From assembly GCF_040024445.1 (NCBI RefSeq), contig NZ_CP157276.1, positions 3,224,001 to 3,288,000 of the forward strand: DNA of 64,000 bases, given 5' to 3'. A program made the translations under genes and the position numbers. The notes beneath the pieces were generated by a model that had not been told where the DNA came from, made no database searches, and saw only the letters and a list, made by a program, of their open reading frames with translations. Shown piece after piece: positions 8,125-17,399 of this stretch (positions within the stretch are counted from its first letter, which is position 1; each line of letters opens with the position of its first letter). This DNA is from Prescottella soli. Its GTDB lineage: Bacteria; Actinomycetota; Actinomycetes; Mycobacteriales; Mycobacteriaceae.

Positions 8125-9474
8125 TCATGACGTTGGGCGCAGGACTTTAGGGCTCGCTTGTCCCGTCATCAACGCGTCAAACTTGCGAACCCCGGCCGGG
8201 TAGAGACGCTTGCCGGCGACCAATGCGGCGATCGCGCCGAGGTAGACCAGCGGGGAGAGTTGCAGAGCCCCGAGCAGACCAAGACGATCGGCGAGGACAC
8301 CTACGACGAATGGCCCCAGTGCCATGCCCAGCAGGTTGTAGGCAACGGCGAGAGCACCCATTGCGGAGGCTCGGACGGAGGAGTGCGTGAGATTCGCTAC
8401 CATCGCGCCGGATGCGCCGGATGCCCCGCCGGAGAAGAAGGCGCCGATTCCGATCAGGACCATCTGCGTGTTCCCTGTACCGACCCGAAATCCTACCGTC
8501 AGGAATACGAGCGACGTTACGCAGAAGGCGATGGCTGCGGTCCACTTGTGGCTCGTGTCGGTCCGACTGACACGGTCGGTGATGATGCCGCAGATCACCA
8601 TGCCACTACCCACAAGCAACACGAAGATTGACGCCGTCAGCCCTGCTTTGGCCGGAGCGAAGCCGTAGTAGCGGTTGAAGAAGCTTGGTAGCCATGACAG
8701 CAACACTCCAGCGGTGAACAGATGGAGTCCGCCACCGATGTAGGCGCACAAGACCGCCGGGTTGGTGAAAAGACTCGACAACGGAGCGCGGTATCCCTCC
8801 GGTTTCGCGACAGTGCCCGCGGCCACGTCGTCGGTGGTGGCGCGGATCGCCAGCTTGCGTTCGGTGACCAGGGCACGATAGAGCGCCACCAAGATCAAGC
8901 CGAAGATCGCCATGGCTGCGAACGACCAGCGCCAGCTCAAGTGGACGGCGATGGCACCCCCGAAGGCGACGCCGATCACCGACCCGAACGATCCGCCGGC
9001 GAAAAGGGCCCCGCTGAGGGTGTCGTGCAGTCGGGGTGCGAAGACGCTGAGCACGACTGCGATACCGACGCTCGTGTAGGCGGCCTCGCCGACTCCGACG
9101 AGGAAGCGGGCGCCGAGCAGCTGTTCGTAACTGGTGGCCAGGGCGCACAACAGGGTAGCTACGCTCCAGAGAACGGCCATGAGGGTCAGGCTTTTGACCC
9201 GGCCCCACCGATCTGCCAACAACGACAACGGCAGGGCGAGCAGGCCGACCATGAGCGCTACGACGCTGGAGAGCGAGGCAAGCTGGGAATCAGTCAGCGT
9301 CCATTCGGTTTTCAAGAACGGGAAGACGGCACTGAGAACTTGCCGGGACATGAAGTCCGAGAGCATCAGTCCGAAGGTCAGCGCGAAGACTATCCACGGA
9401 TACCTGCTCGACCGGGCCCTCGTACCCGCGACTGATGTGACAGCCGGGTGTTCACCGGAAGTGGTTGGCAGCAT
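8125..9474 (-). CDS. Major facilitator superfamily transporter
   Basis: 449 residues from the ATG at 9474, which has AGGAG nine bases upstream; a longer open frame to 9741 has no coding character. Twelve membrane segments can be drawn. The MFS loop 2-3 motif appears as LLADRWGRVKSLTLMAVLW, and its counterpart after segment 8 as GIITDRVSRTDTSHK. It resembles hexuronate/aromatic-acid type carriers (AAHS/ACS groups). With an acyl-CoA ligase upstream and a dioxygenase nearby it may import an organic acid substrate, which is inference. The 273 bp between it and the ligase hold no other gene. Confidence 0.85.
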   Translation of the reverse strand: MLPTTSGEHPAVTSVAGTRARSSRYPWIVFALTFGLMLSDFMSRQVLSAVFPFLKTEWTLTDSQLASLSSVVALMVGLLALPLSLLADRWGRVKSLTLMAVLWSVATLLCALATSYEQLLGARFLVGVGEAAYTSVGIAVVLSVFAPRLHDTLSGALFAGGSFGSVIGVAFGGAIAVHLSWRWSFAAMAIFGLILVALYRALVTERKLAIRATTDDVAAGTVAKPEGYRAPLSSLFTNPAVLCAYIGGGLHLFTAGVLLSWLPSFFNRYYGFAPAKAGLTASIFVLLVGSGMVICGIITDRVSRTDTSHKWTAAIAFCVTSLVFLTVGFRVGTGNTQMVLIGIGAFFSGGASGASGAMVANLTHSSVRASAMGALAVAYNLLGMALGPFVVGVLADRLGLLGALQLSPLVYLGAIAALVAGKRLYPAGVRKFDALMTGQASPKVLRPTS

Positions 9475-9747
9475 TATGCATGCTCCTAATCGGGATGTAG
9501 TCGAGGGAATCTGCCGGCAAGAAGACAGCCGCGTCGGACGACGCCACTGCCCGGCCTCGGCACGTTTCGACCTGCACGCTTGGGATCTTTGCAACTGCTG
9601 GGCGTGCGAGATCGGAGGGAGCGAACGGATCGCTCTCACCCAGCCGGCTTGCTCCCAAATGGAGTTGATAACTGAACCGACAGCGATCAGCAGAATCGCG
9701 ACGTGGTTCGCTGCAAATCGCCGGGGTGTGCCTGCATACACTCGGCT

Positions 9748-11301
9748 TCAGGCGAGGCTGCGTTTGAGGATCTTTCCGGTGGCGGTCATCGGCAATGACG
9801 TGACGAACTCGACCAGACGCGGGTACTTGTAGGCGGCCATCTGCGGCTTGGCCCAGTCGATCAGCTGCCCTTCGGAGATTTCCGCATCCTTGTCGAGAAT
9901 GATGAAGGCCTTGACCTCCTCACCGTGACTTTCGTGCGGTACTCCGACCACCGCTGCCAGCGAGACGGCCTCGTGGGTCATGAGCACTTCCTCGATCTCC
10001 CGCGGGTACACGTTGAACCCGCCGCGCACGATCATGTCCTTCGCCCGGTCGACGATGTAGTAGAAGTCGTCCTCGTCTCGGCGGGCGAGGTCCCCGCTGC
10101 GGAACCAGCCGTCGCGCATCACCTCGTCAGTGGCGCCGGGCCGGTTGTAGTAGCCCCTCATCACGTTGTGGCCGCGAATTGCGATTTCCCCAACTACGTC
10201 TTCTCCGAGCACGGTGTTCCACTCGGAATCGACCAAACGGACCTGCACGCCCCAGACAGGAGTGCCGATCGACCCGGGTCGGGGTTCCCGCTCGGAGTCG
10301 CTGAACACCGCGAGCGGTGATGTTTCCGAGAGTCCGTAGCCTTCGAGGATCTGAACCCCGAAGCGCTCCTTGAACTGCTTGAGGATCTCGACCGGCATCG
10401 ACGCTCCCCCGGAGATCGCCTTGCGCAGATTTTTGGCGATCCGTTCGATGTCGATTCCCTCGTCGAGCGTGTCGAGGGCCTTGAGCAACCCCCAGTACAT
10501 GGTCGGAACGCCCGCGAAGACAGTCACGTCCTGTTCGTTCATGATCTGCAGGGCGGACTGAGCATCGAACCTCGGCAACAGGATCAACGTCGCCGCCACC
10601 GAGAACGCCGAATTCATGTTCACCGTCTGACCGAAGGTGTGGAAGAGCGGTAGCGCCGTCAGGTGCGTGTCGTGCCGGCTGGGCTGCGAGTCGAATAGAC
10701 GGTTGGCCGTCAGCGCATTCAGCACCATGTTCGAGTGCGTCAACTCGGCGCCCTTGGGCTGGCCGGTGGTACCGCTGGTGTACAGAATCACCGCGGTGTC
10801 GGTGGCCTCACGCAGCGAACTCTCGAACTCGCTGGGCTGATCGGCCAGCGCCTGCGCCAGCGGGGTGATGCCCGCGCCAGTAGTCACGCGGTCTGCCCCG
10901 ACCACGAAAAGATGCTCGCAGGCCGGGGCGTTGTCGAATCCCTCCCGGGCAAACTCGGCAATCGGCAGGTCCGAGGTGTCCTCGAAGCAGAAGTACGCCT
11001 TGGCATCCGAATCGGTCAGGTGATAAGCGATCTCACGGCCCTTGAGCAGAATATTCAGAGGTACCACGACCGCGCCGGCTTTGAGGATTCCGCAGTAAAG
11101 GATCGGAAACCACGGCACGTTCGGAAGGGAAATTGCCACCTTGTCACCGGACTGGATCCCGATCGAGACGAGAAGGTTGGCTACCTGATTCGAAATGGTG
11201 TCGACCTGGGCATAGGTGAATCGCTGTTCGCCGTGGACGAGCGCGTCACGGTCTGGATACCGACGAGCGGAATCCTCCAGGAGCATGGACAGATTGAGCA
11301 T
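9748..11301 (-). CDS. Acyl-CoA ligase / AMP-dependent fatty-acid CoA synthetase
   Basis: 517 residues, normal for the ANL family. Motifs in order: P-loop VILYTSGTTGQPKGAELTH, LPLFHTFG, GYGLSETSPLAVF, DGWFRSGDLARRDEDDFYYIVDRAKDMIVRGGFNVYPREIEEVL and the catalytic Lys in ATGKILKRSLA at the end. It activates a carboxylic acid to its CoA thioester via an adenylate. The chain type cannot be fixed; the sequence looks like medium/long-chain FadD proteins. The ATG at 11301 is preceded by a purine stretch GAGAGAG. It probably works with the MFS carrier downstream. Confidence 0.92.
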   Translation of the reverse strand: MLNLSMLLEDSARRYPDRDALVHGEQRFTYAQVDTISNQVANLLVSIGIQSGDKVAISLPNVPWFPILYCGILKAGAVVVPLNILLKGREIAYHLTDSDAKAYFCFEDTSDLPIAEFAREGFDNAPACEHLFVVGADRVTTGAGITPLAQALADQPSEFESSLREATDTAVILYTSGTTGQPKGAELTHSNMVLNALTANRLFDSQPSRHDTHLTALPLFHTFGQTVNMNSAFSVAATLILLPRFDAQSALQIMNEQDVTVFAGVPTMYWGLLKALDTLDEGIDIERIAKNLRKAISGGASMPVEILKQFKERFGVQILEGYGLSETSPLAVFSDSEREPRPGSIGTPVWGVQVRLVDSEWNTVLGEDVVGEIAIRGHNVMRGYYNRPGATDEVMRDGWFRSGDLARRDEDDFYYIVDRAKDMIVRGGFNVYPREIEEVLMTHEAVSLAAVVGVPHESHGEEVKAFIILDKDAEISEGQLIDWAKPQMAAYKYPRLVEFVTSLPMTATGKILKRSLA

Positions 11302-11623
11302 GTGTTTTTCTCTCTCGGTGTGGTAACGCGGTCATGGCGGGTGCAATGTGGTGCGCGGATCATGTTGTGATGTAAGGGTGTTGGTCAGGATCAGCCGAAC
11401 ACGGAACTGGCTGGTGTGTCGCGGCCAGCGGTGGATCTGCAGCTTCGCCAGGCTTGGTGCCGAAAGGCGTAGCCGGGTTGGCCGACCGAAATCGCCGTGT
11501 GCGGCCTTCGCACGCTCCGGCCCCGATTGACCCATATGCAGAGAGCGGAGTCCGGTGAGCTCACCCAGGCACCACCGATGCAATGTGTCCGATGATGTAC
11601 GACACTTCGTACCGCGCTTATGT

Positions 11624-11653
11624 TGCGCATCACGTTATAGAACCTGCGCATCA
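11624..11653 (-). promoter_or_regulatory. Direct repeat TGCGCATCA spaced 21 bp (possible AraC-type operator)
   Basis: TGCGCATCA occurs at 11624-11632 and again at 11645-11653, in the same orientation and exactly 21 bp apart. Direct repeats on one face of the helix two turns apart are typical of AraC-family binding sites, and an AraC regulator lies at 13654-14649. The repeats are 320-350 bp upstream of the acyl-CoA ligase. The rest of 11302-12251 shows no convincing gene. Confidence 0.4.
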
Positions 11654-11991
11654 TTGGATTGACCCCGTGTCGCGGGTGGGTTGACATACTGTTGCACGCG
11701 GTCTGTCAGTTATCAGGCGCGCTCCGCTGATCACGCCCGGGCCCGTCGGCTCAAGCCCCCATCACCTGAGGACGCCGCGGGCCCGAACCTCCTGACGATG
11801 AACATGTGGCGCCCACCGCGACCGGGTGTGCACTCGGCGCAACCGCGCCGGCAATATCACCGCACCGACAATGTCCAACCATTACAGGAGAACCGGGAGG
11901 GTAAGGATCCCGATGGTCTTGGCACCGACAGCGCACCGGCCCGACGACTAGCTGTACTGATATGTAGAGAAGATTGTCAAGAGGCCATGGT

Positions 11992-12026
11992 GAGGCGCCG
12001 CCGGGGAGCGACCCCGACGGCGCCTC
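11992..12026. terminator. GC-rich hairpin, possible terminator
   Basis: GAGGCGCCG (11992-12000) pairs perfectly with CGGCGCCTC (12018-12026) around a 17-base loop. The following TGCTTCCT is only weakly T-rich. It lies in the gene-poor stretch between the acyl-CoA ligase and the IS110 transposase, so it may end transcription leaving the insertion sequence or be part of its end. Confidence 0.35.
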
Positions 12027-12251
12027 GTTGCTTCCTCGTCCGGAGTCTGCGTGGTGAGCGTGTCGGTGTGCGACGCGCGGTCAGACTGATATACGCGGGT
12101 TGGCTACCGCAGGACGGGGTTTCGGCTGGATCGGATCCGCTTGTCTAGCATCGAGCGTCGACCCTTGGGGGGTCTGCTCATAGGTGTGTCGCGGGTCGAT
12201 CCACGCGCTGCCACCACTGCCCCGAGGAGGAAGCAGATCAGGTGGGGCCGG

Positions 12252-13343
12252 TCAGTCGTTCATGACCGCCAACGACCAACACCAACCGGCCAATTCGCGG
12301 GCGATCGCCACGTTCGCCACCGTCGACCGCTTTCGGCGTTCGAGGAACCGAACCCATCTGTCGTGCAGCCGACGGTTGCCCTCGTCTCCACGCGCCCGGG
12401 CAGCTGCCGGCGCCTGGTCCCACCGCGAACGCATCACCGCGCCGACGTGATACCGCGGCCTGTGATGCCAGGCTGCCTCGACCAGCAGCCTGCGTGCGTG
12501 GGTGTTCCCAGTCTTGGTGATAGAACCTTGTGCGCGTGACGAACCCGACGAGTGCTCCGACGGAACCAATCCGACGTAGGATCCGATTGTGTTGCCGGTG
12601 AACCGATTCCAGTCGCCGATCTCGACCGCCAACGCGAACCCTGTCAACGTGCTCACCCCGCGCAGGCAGCACATCCTCCGGACGGTCGGGGTGAACTCAC
12701 TGCCGGTTTCCATGCCTTCGATCGCCGTGTCGAGGCGCCCACGCCTGGCCTGCATCGTGAGTACGTGGTCGTAGTCGGCGTCGAACGCCATCCGCGTCGC
12801 AGGCGAGGTCAACTGGGGTGCCGCGTCGGTGCGTAGCCAGCGGTCGTGTGCTCCGGTCCAGGCGGCGCCGCCGTAGTAGACGATGCCATGCCGCAGTAGC
12901 AGTTTCGACAGTCGATGTCGTGCTCGCATGAGATCACCGCGGCAGTCCTCACGAGCGCGCACGAGATCTCGGGCCGCTTCCTGATCCACGCTTGGGATCG
13001 ACACGGCGCAGATCTCGTCGAGGCGCAGTAGCCGTGCAAGATGCAACGCATCTCGGGCATCGGTCTTGATCCGGTCCCCGGACGGTTTCTGCAGTTTCGA
13101 CGGGGCGGCGACCTCGCACCGAATCCCTGACTCCGTCAATGCCCGATACAACCCGAAGCCGGTCGGGCCGGCCTCGTAGACGGCCGCCGCCGGCCCGGGT
13201 AGATCCGCGACCCAGGACCGGATGTGCTCATACGACGGGGTCAACCGGGCCTGGAACACCTCACCGGTGACGCTGTCGATCGCTGCCGCCGCGACCGAAC
13301 GTGCGTGCACGTCCAGTCCTACGCTCGTACGCTCGGTAAACAC
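12252..13343 (-). mobile_element. IS110-family transposase (DEDD type), apparently intact
   Basis: The GTG at 13343 follows GGAGG with a five-base gap, giving 363 residues. The N-terminal RuvC-like DEDD domain shows GLDVHARSVAAAAID, AVYEAGPTGFGLYRAL, CEVAAPSKLQKPSGDRIKTDARDALHLARLL. The C-terminal transposase_20 domain shows CLRGVSTLTGFALAVEIGDWNRF, GSYVGLVPSEHSSG and a serine-containing end region. IS110 elements move through circular intermediates and lack clear terminal repeats, so the element's ends cannot be set. It separates the acyl-CoA ligase from the AraC gene. Confidence 0.93.
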
Positions 13344-13653
13344 CGGGGCCTCCCACAATTGTCGGATAGGCCGAGCAGGCAGTTTCGTTTGCTCGGTAAC
13401 CCACGAATCTTGTGTGTGAGGTCCCGGCCCGCAAGAGCGGTCCACAGTCGCCTTCTGGGGCGTCCCTCGATCACCGCCGACCCGGCCGGCGCAGGCTGTC
13501 GATGTCAACGTGGAGCACGCGCAGCGCAGCGAGCATGAACGACGTTGACTTCGACCCCACGCCGGGCCACATCCTCACCAACCGAGGGACGCCGACCACT
13601 TGGAGTGAACTCACGACAAGTCGCGTGTCACTCCATACCGTCTAGCGCCTGAT

Positions 13654-14649
13654 TTAGAGAGCGTCCCTCCAGGCCGTTGGACTCGAGCCGAACTCGTTTC
13701 GAAACCAGCGCGAGAAGGCAGAGAGTTCGGAAAACCCAAGCAGGCAAGCAACATCGGTTAGGGAACTCGTCCGGTTTGTGACATATCTCCGAGCCAAGTC
13801 CGCCCGGGTGGTGTTCAGAATCTCCGAGAATGTCGTGTTCGACCTGCCAAGAAGCCGATGTACCGTGGTGCGGTTGACCCCCAGGGTCTTCGCGACATGT
13901 TGGAGCGAGCACCGCCCCGTCGGTAGCGTGGATTCGATCAGTTCGCGAATGCGGTCGAGATCATCGACGGGCCGCGGACTGGCGATCGTTTCTATATATT
14001 TCTTCGCGAACGGTTGAAACGAATGATCGAACAGGTTGTTGGGGCTGTCGAGATCGCTGGCGTAGAACGCGAAACCATTGAAATTCTCGCCAAATCGGAT
14101 CGAACTGCCCAAGCTGCGGCGGTGAAGCGTCAGGTCGGCCGGTGCGGCGTGCGTAAAGCACACGATTGCCGGAGCCCAGCGGCCGCCGACAACGATCTTG
14201 ATCAGCCGAAGAAGTGACCCGACCATCATCTCGGAGAACTGCCTGGAGGCGCCGGCCGGGGTTGTGCCGAAATCAAGCCTCACCTTCGCGAGGTCGTCAG
14301 CTTCAACCATCCGCACGTTGATAGCCTCGCTATGAAGGTGCCGGTAGCGACTGAGCGTCATCAGAACACTGCGCACATCCGGTTCGCCCTGCGCGGCGAC
14401 ACTGATCGGGCCTAGATTCGAGATCTTACGGTTCTCTGCCAGGCGCAAGCCGAAGTCCGCGAGACCGGTTGCGTCCGCAGACAGCTCGAGGAGCTGGGCG
14501 GCGGCGTCGATGGCGATCCACTGATTTGGCATGTCCAGGTCAGCTACCTGGAGCCCGACCGACCTCAGCAACGGAAGTGGGTCACATTCCCGAGAACGAA
14601 TGAGCTCCAGGCATCCGGTCAGCGCAGCGTTACGAACAAGGAGAGTCAT
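13654..14649 (-). CDS. AraC-family transcriptional regulator (OruR/ArgR-like N-domain)
   Basis: The start is ATG 14649, with AGGAGG five bases upstream; 331 residues. The N-terminal about 200 residues match the arabinose-binding-like domain of the OruR group: RSVGLQVADLDMPNQWIAIDAAAQLLELSA, GDFGLRLAE-like ADFGLRLAE, and LGPISVAAQGEPDVRSVL. The C-terminal AraC HTH pair is CSLQHVAKTLGVNRTTVHRLL and SLTDVACLLGFSELSAFSRWFRNEFGSSPTAWR. It is divergent from the dioxygenase gene at 15152 and probably controls it, possibly also the ligase operon. Confidence 0.92.
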   Translation of the reverse strand: MTLLVRNAALTGCLELIRSRECDPLPLLRSVGLQVADLDMPNQWIAIDAAAQLLELSADATGLADFGLRLAENRKISNLGPISVAAQGEPDVRSVLMTLSRYRHLHSEAINVRMVEADDLAKVRLDFGTTPAGASRQFSEMMVGSLLRLIKIVVGGRWAPAIVCFTHAAPADLTLHRRSLGSSIRFGENFNGFAFYASDLDSPNNLFDHSFQPFAKKYIETIASPRPVDDLDRIRELIESTLPTGRCSLQHVAKTLGVNRTTVHRLLGRSNTTFSEILNTTRADLARRYVTNRTSSLTDVACLLGFSELSAFSRWFRNEFGSSPTAWRDAL

Positions 14650-15151
14650 CGAACCTCCTTTCGATCCTCGTCGAGCAACCGCCATCGTGGGCGGCACCGC
14701 ACGGTAAATGCCTCGCGTGGTCGACTCCTGTGGGCACAGACCTCATCCCACTGCTACTCGGCCGGGATCCGCGGCAGCGTCGCCATCCTCGCACTCGTGC
14801 ACACCTTACATTCGACCGGTCGTATAGCGTCCCCGCTCACAGGATCGGAAACCCTCACGCCCTCCTCCACGAGGGGAGCCACACCGAAACTGAATCGACG
14901 TCCGATGCGCCAGTGGGTCGTTGCTGTGACCCCTCCCCAGCAGTAACCGCGGGGCGACGCAATAGCGCGTCAAACAAGGTGCAACGTGAGGTCAATTCCC
15001 TTCCGGGTCTGGGCGCTAGAGTTTCGGTATCTGAAGGTTCGGATCCAGGCTTCACCGGACCGCAAATGAAGAGCACCCAACGAGCGAATCTATCGCCGCC
15101 GGCCGAGCTGGCTGAGTGTCCCTCTACCCCGAAAACAAAGGAGTGGTACCC
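14650..15151. other. Divergent intergenic region between AraC regulator and dioxygenase
   Basis: About 500 bp without a credible gene; an open plus-strand frame from 14730 has no ribosome binding site and unnatural composition. It must hold the promoters for both divergent genes. The dioxygenase ribosome binding site is AAAGGAG near 15137-15143. No clear copy of the TGCGCATCA repeat seen at 11624 could be found here; GCGCGTCA at 14973-14980 is the closest. Confidence 0.4.
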
Positions 15152-16042
15152 ATGCACACTTTTCAAGTCGAGGAATCAGCACCGGCTGGCAATTCCTCCT
15201 TTATCAATGTGAAGCAACTGACCCGGAATATCGGGGCCGAGCTGCTCGACATACAAATTACCGACATCACCCGCGATGACGCCCTCTTCGCCGAGGTGCA
15301 GTCGCTTCTCCTGAAGCACAAAGTGCTCTTTCTCCGAGACCAGGAAATGACACGTGCCCAACACGTGGAGTTCGCCAAGAAATTCGGTCCGCTCGAAGAT
15401 GGCCACCCCAGCACCGACAATGAGTCGGGCGTTGTCCTGCTATACAAGGACATGTCGAGCGAGGGCCACTACGAGAATTCGTTTCATAGTGACACCAGTT
15501 GGCGGGAGACCCCCTCCGCAGCGTCCGTTCTCCGCTGCGTGGAACCGGCGGAACTTGGTGGCGACACCATTTGGGCCAACATGGTCGAGGCGTACCGCGA
15601 ACTTCCTGATCACATCAAGGATGAGGTCAAGGATTTGCGTGCCCGACACAGCTTCGAGGCCGTGTTCGGCGCCTCCAAGCCGCTGGAAGTACGGCACGAA
15701 CTGAAAGAGCAATTCCCCGATGCCGAGCATCCGGTGGTTCGCACGCATCCTGAGACGGGGGAAGAGGTCCTCTATGTGGATATTTTCACCACGCACTTCA
15801 CCAATTTCCACACTCCGGACCGAGTTCGTTACGGTGCCGACTACTCGCCCGGCGCGAACGATTTGCTCCAGCATCTGAAGAGTCGGGCAGCGATCCCCGA
15901 GTACCAGGTCCGCTGGGCCTGGACGAAGAATAGCGTCGCGATTTGGGACAATCGATCTACGCAGCATTACGCGGTTCAGGACTACTGGCCGGCCGTCCGG
16001 AAAATGGAGCGTGCGACAATCGCGGGTGGCAGGACATTCTGA
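15152..16042 (+). CDS. TauD/TfdA-family 2-oxoglutarate/Fe(II)-dependent dioxygenase
   Basis: 296 residues from the ATG at 15152, nine bases after AGGAG. The facial triad is visible: H112-x-D114 in FHSDTSW and H272 in TQHYAVQDY, with the 2-oxoglutarate-binding Arg at about 287 (MERAT). LFLRDQEMTRAQHVEFAKKFGPLE is typical of the group that includes taurine, 2,4-D and alkylsulfate dioxygenases. It probably hydroxylates a small organic acid, sulfonate or ether, causing cleavage. The substrate is not evident. It is followed at 82 bp by the NTF2-like gene in the same direction and divergent from an AraC gene. Confidence 0.93.
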   Translation: MHTFQVEESAPAGNSSFINVKQLTRNIGAELLDIQITDITRDDALFAEVQSLLLKHKVLFLRDQEMTRAQHVEFAKKFGPLEDGHPSTDNESGVVLLYKDMSSEGHYENSFHSDTSWRETPSAASVLRCVEPAELGGDTIWANMVEAYRELPDHIKDEVKDLRARHSFEAVFGASKPLEVRHELKEQFPDAEHPVVRTHPETGEEVLYVDIFTTHFTNFHTPDRVRYGADYSPGANDLLQHLKSRAAIPEYQVRWAWTKNSVAIWDNRSTQHYAVQDYWPAVRKMERATIAGGRTF

Positions 16043-16123
16043 AATATCCCCTGCAGAATTACGCATTGCGGACCCACCCTCGAATAGCCCACGCCCCAAT
16101 TTCAGCTCCTGAAGGAAACAGTA

Positions 16124-16714
16124 ATGAGTAGGTTCGACGTCACCAAGACGAATATCGCGGTCGCGCAACTGATCGAGCAGACCGTCAACCCGCGGCACCT
16201 GTACCTGCTGCAGGCTTACAACCGACACCGCAACCTGGAGGTCGCCGGCCGGTGGGAGGAGATCTTCGCGCCCGACATGACGGTCGAGGAACCCGTCTAC
16301 AATTTCAACACTTTCGGGCGCACGATCAGGCTCGAGGGTGCTGATGCGATCAAGAAGGTCTACAGCGAATGGGCCGGCACCGGGGAGTGCATCTTTTACG
16401 TCGAAGACGAGAGAATCGCTGTCGGCGACAATTTGATCTGCACCGACTTCGTTCTCTACCAGCAGACTCCAGGAGCCGCGCTCGCAGCTGAGGGCATCGA
16501 TGTCGATCCGCAGGCCACCTACCTGATGAAGAACCGGCAGTACATGAACTGGCCCTACGATGACCAGGGGCGCCTCGTCGGTGAGGACGTGTGGGAGGTC
16601 GACCCGTCCACCCGCGAGTACATCCGGCTCGACCCGTCCGAGGTGCTCACCTGTGCACAATCGGCACCCCTGCTCGAACACCTGATCAAGCCTCTTCCAG
16701 CGCGCCCCTTCTAG
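16124..16714 (+). CDS. NTF2/SnoaL-like protein
   Basis: 196 residues with AGGAAA just before the ATG. QAYNRHRNLEVAGRWEEIFAPDMTVEEPVYNF, then IKKVYSEWAGTGECIFYVEDERIAVGDNLICTDFVLYQQ, fits the cone-shaped NTF2-like (SnoaL) fold used by isomerases, dehydratases and ring-hydroxylating small subunits. It is longer than typical SnoaL proteins (about 130-150), with a distinct C-terminal 50 residues. It is probably co-transcribed with the dioxygenase and may act on its product. No exact function is recognised. Confidence 0.75.
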   Translation: MSRFDVTKTNIAVAQLIEQTVNPRHLYLLQAYNRHRNLEVAGRWEEIFAPDMTVEEPVYNFNTFGRTIRLEGADAIKKVYSEWAGTGECIFYVEDERIAVGDNLICTDFVLYQQTPGAALAAEGIDVDPQATYLMKNRQYMNWPYDDQGRLVGEDVWEVDPSTREYIRLDPSEVLTCAQSAPLLEHLIKPLPARPF

Positions 16715-17399
16715 CGAGTTCCCCGCCTCGCACCCCCGCTGGCGGCAGGGTTGGCGGGCGACGTCGCGGTCCGCGTCCCGGCGTCACCGGGTCGCCGCCG
16801 GGACGCTCGGGCCCCGCCTCCCGCGTGGCGGCCGGTATCGGTGGTGATTCGCTCCATATCGACGTCGGGCAGAGTCGGCCGCACGTCGCAGGAATCGGGG
16901 GGCGGGATGACAGCTCGACGCCGGCAACCGGTGCGGCGGTTCTCACGCTCTTCTTCGCTGCTCACCGCAGCCGCCGGTGCTGACCGCCGCGATCGTGCAC
17001 GACGCCCGCATGCCCGTCGGCTGCCCACGTGGGCACGACGCCGCGGCCCGGATCGCGATCCTGCCGAGCGGCGGACCCGTGGAGCGGGTCGCCGCGGCGG
17101 CGGTGCGCACGCCATGGATCGAGCGGGACCTCCGCCACCACCACGACGACGTCGGTCCAGTACTACATCGTGACGATGAGCTGCACCGCTCCCGACGGCT
17201 CGGTGCAGCAGGGCGCGTGGGGCGTCGGGACCGCATGGCAGGCGGAGAACACCTTCGATATCGATCCAGGCTGGATCCGCCAGTTGCGTGACGGAATGAA
17301 CATGTCACAGGCCACGAGATCCGATGGCATACAAGCCACTTCGTCGATATAGCGCTACCGCCGCTGGTATCATTTCAGACTTCCGATAGGAAATTTCTC
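16715..17399. other. Gene-poor stretch, possible degraded coding remnant
   Basis: No intact gene is credible here. A short plus-strand segment (about 17155-17352) has coding-like sequence: VQYYIVTMSCTAPDGSVQ, then QGAWGVGTAWQAENTFDID and PGWIRQ. It has no proper start, and the sequence before it makes sense only in another frame. This looks like the 3' part of a decayed gene. The ribosome binding site AGGAAA for the next gene is at 17388-17393. Confidence 0.3.

Noticed and set aside
7956-8150. Further transposase remnant (VCLRWFRYGGTVSYRNVRRF) after the ISL3 fragment
   Set aside because: A faint resemblance to IS6-type sequence only; too weak to call.
14730-15212. A plus-strand open frame of 160 codons ahead of the dioxygenase
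   Set aside because: No ribosome binding site, overlaps the dioxygenase start in another frame, no coding pattern.
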